Of a stretch of DNA of 64,000 nucleotides, positions 43,749 through 52,478 are shown one piece after another. Every line of letters starts with the position of its first letter. Position 1 is the stretch's first letter. Under the pieces are notes generated by a model. It saw only the letters and a list, made by a program, of their open reading frames with translations, was not told the DNA's origin and ran no database searches. Origin of the DNA: Alphaproteobacteria bacterium (GTDB lineage Bacteria > Pseudomonadota > Alphaproteobacteria > CAAHEQ01 > UBA3637); contig JAFYHG010000012.1 in NCBI GenBank assembly GCA_017539265.1, positions 48,262 to 112,261 on the forward strand, read 5' to 3'. The translations under genes were made by a program, and so were the position numbers.

Positions 43749-44225
43749 ATGAAAATTCGCAGAGGTACACCACTGGATGCCAAGGAAATAAAATCCGCGC
43801 ACTATCACGCCTATCAGGTATCCTATCGGGGGTACTTACCGGACGATTTTTTAGATCACATGCCGTTTGATGAAAACGTCATTAACCGAACGGAAAATTA
43901 TATCAAAGAACATGAATATTACGTTGCCGAAATTGATAATCATGTCATTGGATTTGTGAATTTAGAATACCCGGAAGAAAAGACGGTTGAAATCATGGCC
44001 CTTTATATCCATCCCGATTTTCAAAGGCAAGGCGCTGGTTCGGCCCTTGTAAACGAAGTTTGTCGCCGTAAAAAAGAAGAGGGTTACAGCAAATTGGTTT
44101 TGTGGACAATGAAAGACGGTCCTTCTTTGGGTTTTTATCAAAAACAAGGACTAATGTTTTCAAATACGGCCGAAAAATACTGGAAATTAAATATCCCGAT
44201 TATTCGAATGGAAAAAGATTTATAA
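43749..44225 (+). CDS. GNAT family N-acetyltransferase
   Basis: A 158-residue acetyltransferase. The beta4-alpha3 region reads IMALYIHPDFQRQGAGSALV, with the acetyl-CoA pyrophosphate loop RQGAGSA (about residues 93-99), and the C-terminal part has the SLGFYQKQGLMF motif. The N-terminal YHAYQVSYRGYLP resembles the RimI-like GNATs often of unknown substrate. Intact, unlike the copy at 39130. Confidence 0.88.
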   Translation: MKIRRGTPLDAKEIKSAHYHAYQVSYRGYLPDDFLDHMPFDENVINRTENYIKEHEYYVAEIDNHVIGFVNLEYPEEKTVEIMALYIHPDFQRQGAGSALVNEVCRRKKEEGYSKLVLWTMKDGPSLGFYQKQGLMFSNTAEKYWKLNIPIIRMEKDL

Positions 44226-44245
44226 AAGAAAATTTACCAAAACTA

Positions 44246-44274
44246 TTGACTTTGCTAATTTGCTCCCGTATAAT
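44246..44274 (+). promoter_or_regulatory. Promoter of the pilin-like Cys-rich gene
   Basis: TTGACT at 44246-44251, 17-bp spacer, consensus TATAAT at 44269-44274. Confidence 0.75.
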
Positions 44275-44297
44275 CCCAAAAAAAAGAGGGCAATAAT

Positions 44298-46892
44298 ATG
44301 GAAAACGCTAAAAACAAACAAGAGAACACGCACGGACAATCGTCCGACAAATCCTCGGTAAAATCCGAAAGCGGCCGGAGTTTAATTGAAATGTTGGCCG
44401 TATTGGCGATTATCGGGGTTCTGGTGGTGTTGGGGTTAAATCTTTACTGGTATGCCCTTGAACGGTATCGGACAAATGCCTTAAAAGCCGAATTAGGTTC
44501 TATGGCCATTACCACCAGTATCAAATTATCTACCTCTTCCAATTTTAAAATCAACGGAAACTTGAAATATCCTTTTGAGGGCAAATTTAATGATGATCAG
44601 ACCTTTACCATTACCGTTTCTTCAATTCCATTTAAAATTTGCTCTAGACTAAGGTCGGAAGATTGGGCTCTACCGTCGGAAATCCTAATTAACGGTGCTC
44701 AAAGGGGGCCTTGTCGGGAAACAAATACACTGGCCTTTTCCTTTAACAATTCGGTTTATGACGGAAAGCACCCCGAACTGGAACCTTCTTCCCCCAGTGG
44801 CGGATCCAGTACCTCACCAAAAGATCCTTGCAGGCCCTGTAGTGAAGGATGCGAAAAAACTTGCAAAACAGACAGATATTGGTGTTGGGGGGACGGATGC
44901 GCCTGCTTTAATGGGAAAATAAAACCACCGGTTTGTCGCGAAACAGGGTGTTCAAGTGCACTAGTTCCCATTATGGACTGTGAAGGAGATGTAACATATT
45001 GTTGTCCCGATACATTCAAGTGTACTCAACCGACATGTTGCAAATCTGACTGGGTCACCGTGACAGATTGCGACGGTAGAAAAACCCAATGCTGTCCTGA
45101 CGACGGAAACGATTGTTCTAGTCCTGAGTGTTGCGCAGACGGTTGGGTCGATATCCATAATTGTGATGGAACAACAACCAAATGTTGCCCCAAAAAAGAA
45201 GGGGATTGTGCACAACCGAGTTGTTGCTCACAGGCGTGGGTAAAAGTCACCGATTGTGAAGGGAATGTAACGGATTGTTGCCCGGATGACGGAAGGGATT
45301 GTTCCAGTCCGAAATGTTGCAATGCCGATTGGATTACAGTTACAAATTGTGATGGCACAACAACACAGTGTTGCCCCGATGACGGAAATGATTGTTCCAA
45401 TCCGGCCTGCTGCACTGCCGGTTGGGTGACGGTTACAAATTGTAATGGCACAACAACACAATGTTGCCCCGATGGTGGTAATGTTTGCGAGGATGAGACC
45501 GATTGTTGCGGTAATGCTTCAGATTGCTCGGTCACCGGTCAAGTTTGTGTGGATAATCATTGCACCTGCCCATCCAATCAATACAGAGGAAAACATGCAT
45601 ACGGAAATACTAAATGTACCAGTGGTGAGTGCTGTTACGGATGCGATGATTCAACAAAAACATTTGCGACCGAGGCAGAATGCGATCTATGTTCGGGACG
45701 TGCCTATATGCCAGAAAGTGGACAATGCATACTAAGAAATGATGGCTGCGAACCGGGGAAAACGTTTGCAAAAGATGACGGGACCTGTAAACCCTGTACC
45801 GATGGCAGTATACATGGTTCGTTAGAGGCAGATTGCCTCAGCTGTAATGAAGGGCAAACTATCCCTGTACGAAGTTATACAATCAAAAAATCAAATGGGA
45901 CCCCCACTTGTATAAAAGGGGCTTGCCCGGCTCAAAAATTCATAACAGATATCAATTTGAGCAGTTGTAAAGATTGTACCGATCCAACACCATATGTAAC
46001 AACCGCATGGGCCTGCGCCACTTGCGGTAATCTGCGTGAATATAACAGTACAACCCAAAAGTGTTCGTTAGCAACGACTGATACATGTGAATCAGATGAA
46101 TTTAAGAATAATTCTTCCGTCTGTATCCCCTGTTCACAACAAACAACCGATAATATGGCCAATTGGTTATCTACTCAAACAGAATGTGACAAGTGTTCCA
46201 GTAACCGAAAATACGAAGGCGGATATTGTTTACCGAAATGTGAAAGCGGATACTTTGAAAATACACTCGGCAATTGTGTCTCTTGTTCCGAATCAATCTA
46301 CTTCACAAGTGACAAAAATAACTGGAAATCTACAAAAGCATCCTGTGATAGATGCACCGATCATTATCATGATGGTACCTACTGTTTACCGAATTGCCCT
46401 AGCGGATATTTCAAAAATGAGAATGGAATTTGTGTTCCTTGTTCTGAATTAATCTTCCCCACAGGTTATCAAAGCAACTGGAAAACATCCCAGTCAGAAT
46501 GTATAAACAGTTGCCCTGATCGCCGTTACGACGGAACCTATTGCGTCCCCAAGTGCCCGGACGGGTATTTTCAAAATGCAAACGGCAATTGCACGGACTG
46601 CGGGCTGAAAGCCGGAAAAGCCACATCCCAAGCGAACTGCGAAGTATGCGGAAACTGGAATAGCACATTTACCCGAACATATTCCGGTGGAAAATGTTCA
46701 CTTCCAACGTGTCCGGGTGGAACCTTCCAATGCGATACCACCATAGATACCACTGTGTGCAGACTTTGCTCAGATTCAGGGGAGTATACGTCTACGACAG
46801 ACTATTGTTCGGCCTGTAACAAACAAGACGGAGAAGGTAATTACCTCTATAAACAACGCAAAATGGTGGGGAATAAATGTGTTTTGCAATAA
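44298..46892 (+). CDS. Giant cysteine-rich protein with a type IV pilin leader
   Basis: An 864-residue surface or secreted protein. Residues 1-26 are a polar leader; G26-R27 is a prepilin-peptidase site with the required glutamate at +5 (E31, GRSLIEMLAVLAIIGVLVVL), followed by the hydrophobic pilin helix (to about 51). A pilin-like domain extends to about 160. Then come five 31-residue repeats (247-402) of the form CC..W..VT.CDG.TT.CCPDDG.DCS.P, and C-terminal CP.GYF.N..G.C..C repeats resembling EGF or growth-factor-receptor Cys repeats (about 630-865). Hundreds of extracellular disulfide-prone residues and a pilin helix suggest assembly onto, or display by, a type IV pilus/type II secretion machine. 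Pilus assembly genes are not in the window. I know related leaders in gut alphaproteobacteria but no function. Confidence 0.8.
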   Translation: MENAKNKQENTHGQSSDKSSVKSESGRSLIEMLAVLAIIGVLVVLGLNLYWYALERYRTNALKAELGSMAITTSIKLSTSSNFKINGNLKYPFEGKFNDDQTFTITVSSIPFKICSRLRSEDWALPSEILINGAQRGPCRETNTLAFSFNNSVYDGKHPELEPSSPSGGSSTSPKDPCRPCSEGCEKTCKTDRYWCWGDGCACFNGKIKPPVCRETGCSSALVPIMDCEGDVTYCCPDTFKCTQPTCCKSDWVTVTDCDGRKTQCCPDDGNDCSSPECCADGWVDIHNCDGTTTKCCPKKEGDCAQPSCCSQAWVKVTDCEGNVTDCCPDDGRDCSSPKCCNADWITVTNCDGTTTQCCPDDGNDCSNPACCTAGWVTVTNCNGTTTQCCPDGGNVCEDETDCCGNASDCSVTGQVCVDNHCTCPSNQYRGKHAYGNTKCTSGECCYGCDDSTKTFATEAECDLCSGRAYMPESGQCILRNDGCEPGKTFAKDDGTCKPCTDGSIHGSLEADCLSCNEGQTIPVRSYTIKKSNGTPTCIKGACPAQKFITDINLSSCKDCTDPTPYVTTAWACATCGNLREYNSTTQKCSLATTDTCESDEFKNNSSVCIPCSQQTTDNMANWLSTQTECDKCSSNRKYEGGYCLPKCESGYFENTLGNCVSCSESIYFTSDKNNWKSTKASCDRCTDHYHDGTYCLPNCPSGYFKNENGICVPCSELIFPTGYQSNWKTSQSECINSCPDRRYDGTYCVPKCPDGYFQNANGNCTDCGLKAGKATSQANCEVCGNWNSTFTRTYSGGKCSLPTCPGGTFQCDTTIDTTVCRLCSDSGEYTSTTDYCSACNKQDGEGNYLYKQRKMVGNKCVLQ
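45036..45503 (+). repeat. Five tandem coding repeats of 93-96 bp
   Basis: Units begin at 45036, 45129, 45222, 45315 and 45408, each encoding a 31-32-residue CC...W...CDG...CCPDDG block; a shorter diverged unit precedes them. Units 4 and 5 are the most alike at DNA level, suggesting recent copying. Confidence 0.85.
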
Positions 46893-46918
46893 GAAAAAAT
46901 ACGAAGGGAATTTTTTTC

Positions 46919-46947
46919 TTGAATTTTTATTTGAAATTTGATATAAT
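46919..46947 (+). promoter_or_regulatory. Promoter of suhB
   Basis: TTGAAT at 46919-46924, 17-bp spacer, consensus TATAAT at 46942-46947. Confidence 0.7.
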
Positions 46948-47003
46948 GTACCCGTTTTTATTTTTGGTCGTGAATAGGTTATCCGTTTGGAAAGGAAGGT
47001 TTT

Positions 47004-47888
47004 ATGCCTGTTATTGTTGAAAAAAAATCAATATCACCCCGTGCCAAGGCGCAAAAAAAACGCCCTGAAACGCGGGAAGAAAAAATGATTGCGGCTTTGT
47101 CGCCGAATTTGAATATTATGGTAGAAGCCGTCCGCCGCGCCGGACATAGCCTTATTCGTGATTTTTGTGAAATTTCCAGTCTTCAGGTTTCCTTAAAAGG
47201 TCCCGGTGATTTTGTCTCTAATGCCGACCTTATGGCCGAAAAGAATTTAATAGCCTATTTAAAAGAGGCACGCCCCGATTACGCTTTTATATCCGAAGAA
47301 TGCGGTGAATTAAAATCCGAACACCACAGCCGCATGAAATGGGTTATTGACCCCATTGACGGAACAACCAATTTTCTGCACGCTATTCCAGTATTTGCCT
47401 TATCGGTTGCCTTGATGGACGGGGATGAAGTCATTGCCGGCGTCATTTATAACCCCGTTACAAACGAGCTTTACTACGCCGAAAAAGGCCAGGGTGCCTT
47501 TTTAATGACTCCTGGTGGGAATAGGCGCTTACGCGTATCGGGACGTGCCAAGATGGGGTATGCATTGTTGGGTGCCAACGCGTTCAGTGACCCCCGGAAT
47601 CGGGATATTATCGCGCATTTCTCGGAAAAAGTAGCTTCTACTCGTTTCAACGGCTGCACAACTTTATCATTAGCCTCGGTTGCAGCCGGACAATTAGATG
47701 TCTATATTGCTTGTCATTTCAAACTATGGGATGCGGCAGCCGGTTATCTGCTCATCAAAGAAGCCGGTGGCTACATTTCTGACTTTAATCGCAAAAGGGG
47801 GCTGTGGGACATGATGGAATCGCAAACTCTGATTGCGACAAATATGTCTTTAAAGGACTCTTTTTTAAAAGATTTGGAGGGAAAATGA
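47004..47888 (+). CDS. suhB: Inositol monophosphatase family protein SuhB
   Basis: A 294-residue Mg2+-dependent phosphatase. Metal-site motifs are present: ISEECGE, DPIDGTTNFLHAIP and the C-terminal WDAAAGYLLIKEAGG. An extra basic N-terminus of about 25 residues (KKSISPRAKAQKKRPETREEK) precedes the family start. In enteric bacteria SuhB also joins the rRNA antitermination complex; this role cannot be confirmed here. Its stop overlaps the start of the next gene (ATGA). Confidence 0.92.
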   Translation: MPVIVEKKSISPRAKAQKKRPETREEKMIAALSPNLNIMVEAVRRAGHSLIRDFCEISSLQVSLKGPGDFVSNADLMAEKNLIAYLKEARPDYAFISEECGELKSEHHSRMKWVIDPIDGTTNFLHAIPVFALSVALMDGDEVIAGVIYNPVTNELYYAEKGQGAFLMTPGGNRRLRVSGRAKMGYALLGANAFSDPRNRDIIAHFSEKVASTRFNGCTTLSLASVAAGQLDVYIACHFKLWDAAAGYLLIKEAGGYISDFNRKRGLWDMMESQTLIATNMSLKDSFLKDLEGK

Positions 47889-48361
47889 AAAAATTTCTAA
47901 TCATCTTGTGTGCTTTTTTCTTATTGGGGGCAGAAATTGCTTGGGCTCAACCCGTATTTTCCGGGGCTTTAGGCGGTGGCGGCGGTTATTATCGGTCCGG
48001 CGTTCGCCGTAGTGTTTATAGGCCCAGAGGAGCAACTACCAGATATGCCGCACCCGCAAAACCGGCAATACGCCCCCGTAGCAAAATAATACTTAAGTAT
48101 GATCCCGCTCAAATGAATTTGGCACAAGAGCAAATGGAAAAATTGATGCCGGCCGTTCGTCGTATCCAGGACGGTAAAGTCAGGAAAATAGAACTTATCG
48201 GCATTTGCAGAGATTATGCCACTGCGGCAATTCGCATTACAAATTTAAGTCGAACTTTATACTCCTATGCGCCTAATCTGCAAATAGATGACCGAACAAT
48301 TGTCGGTCCTGCTGTTGTCCCGTCAAACGACAATACGCTAGAATTTGTAGAATATTGGTAA
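47885..48361 (+). CDS. Secreted hypothetical protein
   Basis: A 158-residue protein with a signal peptide (MKKFLIILCAFFLLGAEIAWA, cleavage near residue 21). A glycine/arginine/tyrosine-rich stretch follows (GGGGYYRSGVRRSVYRPRG, about 32-50), then a globular part with two IR/TN segments. The ATG at 47885 overlaps the suhB stop and is preceded by GGAGGG, so it is coupled to suhB; an upstream start at 47804 would overlap suhB by 85 bases. Family unknown. Confidence 0.7.
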   Translation: MKKFLIILCAFFLLGAEIAWAQPVFSGALGGGGGYYRSGVRRSVYRPRGATTRYAAPAKPAIRPRSKIILKYDPAQMNLAQEQMEKLMPAVRRIQDGKVRKIELIGICRDYATAAIRITNLSRTLYSYAPNLQIDDRTIVGPAVVPSNDNTLEFVEYW

Positions 48362-48368
48362 AAAAGAC

Positions 48369-48397
48369 TTGCAATTTCAAAAAAAATAGTGTATAAG
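48369..48397 (+). promoter_or_regulatory. Promoter of rpmE
   Basis: TTGCAA at 48369-48374, 17-bp spacer, TATAAG at 48392-48397. Confidence 0.65.
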
Positions 48398-48429
48398 ACT
48401 TAACACAGTTTTTTAAAGGAGATACAAAA

Positions 48430-48648
48430 ATGAAGAAAAACATTCATCCCGATTACCATGAAATCACGGTTGTCATGACGGACGGAACAGAATTCAAAAC
48501 ACGTTCAACTTTGGGCAAAAAAGGGGACGTTGTGCGTTTGGATATTGATCCCTTATCTCATCCGGCATGGACGGGTGTCTATCGTTTGATTGACGCCGGT
48601 GGTCAATTGGCCAAGTTTAATAAGAAATTTGCTGCTTTCAAAAAGTAA
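48430..48648 (+). CDS. rpmE: 50S ribosomal protein bL31
   Basis: A 72-residue ribosomal protein starting [19 protein letters not shown] and containing [12 protein letters not shown]. There are no cysteines, so it is the zinc-free form usual in alphaproteobacteria. AAAGGAGA precedes the ATG. Monocistronic between its own promoter and terminator. Confidence 0.95.
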   Translation: MKKNIHPDYHEITVVMTDGTEFKTRSTLGKKGDVVRLDIDPLSHPAWTGVYRLIDAGGQLAKFNKKFAAFKK

Positions 48649-48665
48649 GCGTTCTTTTTTAATAC

Positions 48666-48690
48666 AAGCCCCCTTCACGGGGGCTTTATT
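48666..48690 (+). terminator. Terminator of rpmE
   Basis: AAGCCCCC (48666-48673) pairs with GGGGGCTT (48679-48686), followed by TATT. Confidence 0.85.
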
Positions 48691-48729
48691 CATATTTATC
48701 AGACAAAGAAAGAGTTTGTTCAATAAAAC

Positions 48730-48758
48730 TTGACAAAAATATGTTTTTGGTGTACAAT
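48730..48758 (+). promoter_or_regulatory. Promoter of the helicase gene
   Basis: TTGACA at 48730-48735, 17-bp spacer, TACAAT at 48753-48758. Confidence 0.7.
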
Positions 48759-48785
48759 TGCCCTGTTAGGGAGAATTAACAACCG

Positions 48786-51341
48786 ATGACACAACAACAG
48801 GAAAATTTTAACGCATTAATAAACGGATTGGCCCGAATTTTATCCGATTCCGAAAAAGTCAGTACATTACGTCCTTCACAACAAAAGGTTTTACGGGATT
48901 TTATCCAAAGCCCCGAACAATTTAAAACAGGTATTTTTGACCTGGCCACTGCCTTTGGAAAAACACGTATTATGGCACTACTTGCCGATGCATACCATCA
49001 AAATGCTCCCCATCAAATCATTATTGCGGAACCGACTCGGGAACTGGTAGGACAGATAGCCACAGAACTCTCGACTTATTTTAGCGATACGGCGAAAGTG
49101 GGACAATTCTTTTCTGAAAAGAAAGACACCACACATCCGATCTTGGTTACAACATACAGTTCTTTAGACAAATTGGCCCATATTGTTAACCCACAAAACG
49201 TGGGGCTCCTCCTTCTGGATGAGGGGCATCACGCCGTTTCCGACAAGCGCATGGAAATCGTCCGGCGTTTTTCCAATGCCTGCCAATACGGAATGACGGC
49301 CACACCGGATTACAGCGAAGATCGAACACTTAAAAACCTACTTCACAACACTATTGCACATGTTGATATCCGTCAAGGCATTCACGATGGGATTTTATCC
49401 CCATTTTCCAATATTGTTTTATTTTCCACATTTCAACTGGACTTATCCCAAGTCAAGCGGGTCGGCGGCAGCGGCGATTATGATATAGAAGACTATCGTC
49501 AAGCTTTTGCCAAGGCCCTCAGTCCGGTTCATTTGAGTAATACTTCAGATACGGATTGGAAAAATGCGCATCGTAAGATTGCCCATGAAATCGCTTTATT
49601 TTACCAAAGTATGGTACCCCATAAAAAACATTGCCTGATTAACTGCCATACCCAAGAAGAAGCCAAAATCCAAGCCGAAGAAATCAACAAGGTTTTCGGT
49701 AAACCAACGGCCGGCGTCTGGACATCCAATACACAGAAAACGGCAGCACTATCTGATTTTGAATCAGGAAAACTGGGTGTCTTGTGTCAAGTCGGTATGC
49801 TTCAAGAGGGCTATGACTTTCCGGCATTGGACTTATGCATCAATTATCCGACGGCCTCTCCCGTTCGGGCCACACAACGGGGCGGTCGTACTTTACGCTT
49901 AGATCCCGATAATCCTGATAAACAAGCCACTATCGTTGATATTGTCTTTAGTTTTCCGGGATCTCACAACCCTTACACCAGTGCCCGTAAAAATAACCAA
50001 GTTCTTTATTCGGATGTTGTTCAGGCTATCTATGTTGCACCCAAAACCATAAATCGGCGGGGATTAATACAGTCCCCTGCCTTCCCCAAGGTTGCCCCCT
50101 TACATTTAAATCACTTCAGGCTGGTTTCGGATACGAAAACCCTTTTAACTCTAAAGCATCAGGATCGACAACAAGAAGCCTCCGAATATGTGCCATTTAA
50201 GCAAGACGGGATGCTGACAGCCAAAGAATTTGCCGATAAATTCGGCGGGACACCCGACAAATATATGGCATTGTTCCATGAAATATACGCTGATAAATCA
50301 TTAAACACCTGCATGGATGACAATAATCAACCTTTTCAGCTTATATCCCTGGTGCGCAGCGGCAGTTCTCGGGCCCTTTGCTTATCCAATCACCCCGAAG
50401 CATTGGACTTCTTTTCAAAAATTTGTAAGGAAAAATATCAAAAACGCAATTCCAATAAAATTTCATTGGAAGAATATGCCAAGGGTCATTACCTGTCACA
50501 GGAAGATTTATTCAACATATGTTCATTTTTAAGTAGCTTCAAATTTAAAACACTAAGCAAAGATGGTAATCCCCATGTTCTAATTGCAAGACATCAGGTT
50601 AAAAAAGATGTTTTGTTATTGGAGGATACCGAAGATGCCCGCCAGGATTTACATGCCCTCATCTCTTTAACTGATTACCTAAGACGTGTTCCCAAAATGC
50701 CGGATGATATGTGTGATTTAGGCTTTTTTGAAAATACGATGGCTTTGGACAAAGATTTGGTAACACCCATTATTAAACGGGCAATTTTGGAAGGAAAAAC
50801 CTTCAAAACCAAAGACGGGCAAGAGAAACCGCTGGCTCAATTTTATAGAGTCACAGACGACTTTACCAAGCAGGATTATTATGGTATTTGTGTGCCCAAA
50901 GATATCGACGGCCAAGAAGCTTTATTAAAATTATTGGGTTACCGAATTCTACACCAAGTGACTACTAACATTTCTGAAATATGCAAAAGTCGTTGGCGTT
51001 GGAATCTTTATAAGCAATCCCGCAATGATTCCCTTCCCTTGCGTAAAAGAGGAGCCATGTATAACCTCAGCGGCTCGCGTATCAGCCAAATTTTACTGCG
51101 TGTAAAACAAGATCTCCATTATGCCCTTAGTTGCCTTGAACTGAAAAGAACGGGGCAAAGACCTTCCTTTTTTGATAAATTGGCTTTACGCATATCCGAT
51201 GGCGAAGACGACATTCTAGTTACACAATCAGATTTATTGCGTTCGAACAGGAATTCAAGAGCCACCGCCAACAGCATAAACCTTACAGACACCAGGCGTA
51301 TAATTTTGTGGGATCATTCATGTCGTTCCCGCAATGATTAA
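48786..51341 (+). CDS. SF2 DExH helicase with repeated C-terminal modules
   Basis: An 851-residue helicase. Motif I (ATAFGKTR) is near residue 54, motif II DEGHHAV near 143, motif III MTATPD near 169 and motif VI QRGGRTLRLD near 362, so the ResIII/UvrB-like ATPase core spans about 25-400. The C-terminal 450 residues are unusual: three segments (about 475-550, 560-630 and 640-720) each look like a short helical unit, a basic strand and then an acidic helix starting LCLSNHPEAL, LLLEDTEDAR or ICVPKDIDGQ. Near 753-780 RGAMYNLSGSRISQILLRVKQDL resembles sigma factor region 4 DNA-binding helices. No nuclease motif and no methyltransferase neighbour are seen, so this is not an obvious restriction system. 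Monocistronic. Confidence 0.8.
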   Translation: MTQQQENFNALINGLARILSDSEKVSTLRPSQQKVLRDFIQSPEQFKTGIFDLATAFGKTRIMALLADAYHQNAPHQIIIAEPTRELVGQIATELSTYFSDTAKVGQFFSEKKDTTHPILVTTYSSLDKLAHIVNPQNVGLLLLDEGHHAVSDKRMEIVRRFSNACQYGMTATPDYSEDRTLKNLLHNTIAHVDIRQGIHDGILSPFSNIVLFSTFQLDLSQVKRVGGSGDYDIEDYRQAFAKALSPVHLSNTSDTDWKNAHRKIAHEIALFYQSMVPHKKHCLINCHTQEEAKIQAEEINKVFGKPTAGVWTSNTQKTAALSDFESGKLGVLCQVGMLQEGYDFPALDLCINYPTASPVRATQRGGRTLRLDPDNPDKQATIVDIVFSFPGSHNPYTSARKNNQVLYSDVVQAIYVAPKTINRRGLIQSPAFPKVAPLHLNHFRLVSDTKTLLTLKHQDRQQEASEYVPFKQDGMLTAKEFADKFGGTPDKYMALFHEIYADKSLNTCMDDNNQPFQLISLVRSGSSRALCLSNHPEALDFFSKICKEKYQKRNSNKISLEEYAKGHYLSQEDLFNICSFLSSFKFKTLSKDGNPHVLIARHQVKKDVLLLEDTEDARQDLHALISLTDYLRRVPKMPDDMCDLGFFENTMALDKDLVTPIIKRAILEGKTFKTKDGQEKPLAQFYRVTDDFTKQDYYGICVPKDIDGQEALLKLLGYRILHQVTTNISEICKSRWRWNLYKQSRNDSLPLRKRGAMYNLSGSRISQILLRVKQDLHYALSCLELKRTGQRPSFFDKLALRISDGEDDILVTQSDLLRSNRNSRATANSINLTDTRRIILWDHSCRSRND

Positions 51342-51347
51342 TTAAAA

Positions 51348-51369
51348 TCCCCCGACATTTACCGGGGGA
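51348..51369. terminator. Terminator between helicase and lpxC
   Basis: TCCCCCG (51348-51354) pairs with CGGGGGA (51363-51369); the T run is on the minus strand, so it suits lpxC best. Confidence 0.7.
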
Positions 51370-51390
51370 CAATTGTCTTTAAGGAAAAAA

Positions 51391-52338
51391 TTAAGCACTT
51401 TTACGATTTGAACGATAAGCGCGGCAATCATATTCATCAAGGGTTACGATTTCATAAGAACCCTCATCTGCCATCAACAGACGCAAGAGCATATTCGTAT
51501 GCATATGCCCCGACTTAGTACCTTCAAAACGGCCGATAATCGGCATACCCACTTGATAAAGGTCACCGACAGCATCCAAAGTTTTATGGACAACAAATTC
51601 ATTTTCGCTACGGGTTCCTTCGGGGTTTAGGACTTTATTTCCGTCCACCACAACGGCATTTTCCAACGATCCGCCTTTTGCAAGACCCATTGAGCGCAGC
51701 ATATCAATGTCTTTGGCAAAACCGAACGTGCGGGCATAGGCGATGGAGTCTTTAAAGCTATCCTCTGTCAAAGCAATAGAGTATTCTTGCCGTCCGATAA
51801 CGGAAGATGCAGGAAAATCAATCATAAAATCGATTTCCATGCCGTTGTCCGCAGGCAAAAGTGCCACAGACGCCCCTTTCCCGTCATCAAAAGAAACTTC
51901 CTTCAGGATTTTTAAGGCTTTTACCGGTTCATCTTGGTTCATAACGCCGGCGCATTCAATTAAGGTAACAAAATCTGCTGCCGATCCGTCCATCAAAGGC
52001 ACTTCCGGACCATCGACTTCGATAAAAGCATTTGTGATTCCTAATCCGTTTAAGGCACCCATCAAATGTTCAATCGTTCCCACAATAACACCGTCTTTGT
52101 TTCCCAAGCAGGAGCACATCCGCGTATCCACCACGTGATCATATTTTGCGGGAATGCGATTATCCTTATCCGTCACGTCCGTTCTGACAAAGACGATACC
52201 GGTCCCCACCGGAGCAGGCTTCATCGTCATATGAATTTTCTGTCCGCTATGTAGTCCGACCCCCACGCAAGGAATAGCGTTTTGTAGGGTTTTTTCGCAA
52301 TTCTTGTACAGAGTCATTGTTTGAATTTCCGCGTTCAT
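51391..52338 (-). CDS. lpxC: UDP-3-O-acyl-N-acetylglucosamine deacetylase
   Basis: A 315-residue zinc deacetylase, the committed step of lipid A synthesis, cytosolic. Zinc and catalytic motifs are visible: EHLMGALNGLGI (first His), the HKTLDAVGDLYQVG motif (second His and Asp), and near the C-terminus GTKSGHMHTNMLL with the catalytic His. The N-terminus GVGLHSGQKIHMTMKPAP is typical. Its presence shows a Gram-negative outer membrane with LPS. Confidence 0.97.
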   Translation of the reverse strand: MNAEIQTMTLYKNCEKTLQNAIPCVGVGLHSGQKIHMTMKPAPVGTGIVFVRTDVTDKDNRIPAKYDHVVDTRMCSCLGNKDGVIVGTIEHLMGALNGLGITNAFIEVDGPEVPLMDGSAADFVTLIECAGVMNQDEPVKALKILKEVSFDDGKGASVALLPADNGMEIDFMIDFPASSVIGRQEYSIALTEDSFKDSIAYARTFGFAKDIDMLRSMGLAKGGSLENAVVVDGNKVLNPEGTRSENEFVVHKTLDAVGDLYQVGMPIIGRFEGTKSGHMHTNMLLRLLMADEGSYEIVTLDEYDCRAYRSNRKSA

Positions 52339-52368
52339 ATAATCTCCTTAGTTTCAAAATCTGAGGGC

Positions 52369-52397
52369 ATAATACCCGTCCCCCTTTAAAAAATCAA
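52369..52397 (-). promoter_or_regulatory. Promoter of lpxC
   Basis: Minus strand TTGATT (52397-52392), 17-bp spacer, TATTAT (52374-52369). Confidence 0.65.
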
Positions 52398-52443
52398 ATC
52401 AATGATTATTTCAAATTATTACAAACCTATTTTAAAGGATGTA

Positions 52444-52472
52444 TTGCACCCAAAAACACACTTATCCATATA
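52444..52472 (+). promoter_or_regulatory. Promoter of the Asd-like gene, probably leaderless
   Basis: TTGCAC at 52444-52449, 17-bp spacer, CATATA at 52467-52472; the ATG follows after 6 bases with no Shine-Dalgarno. Confidence 0.45.
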
Positions 52473-52478
52473 TCCCTA

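Noticed and set aside
45036..45503. CRISPR-like regular spacing of repeats
   Set aside because: The 93-bp periodic units are in-frame coding repeats without unique spacers or cas genes.
44756..45535. Long minus-strand open frames across the Cys-repeat region
   Set aside because: They are shadows of the repeated plus-strand coding sequence; composition mirrors the Cys codons and there is no ribosome binding site or promoter.
48786..51341. Type I or III restriction enzyme subunit
   Set aside because: Only the SF2 core resembles ResIII; I see no nuclease motif, methyltransferase or specificity gene nearby.
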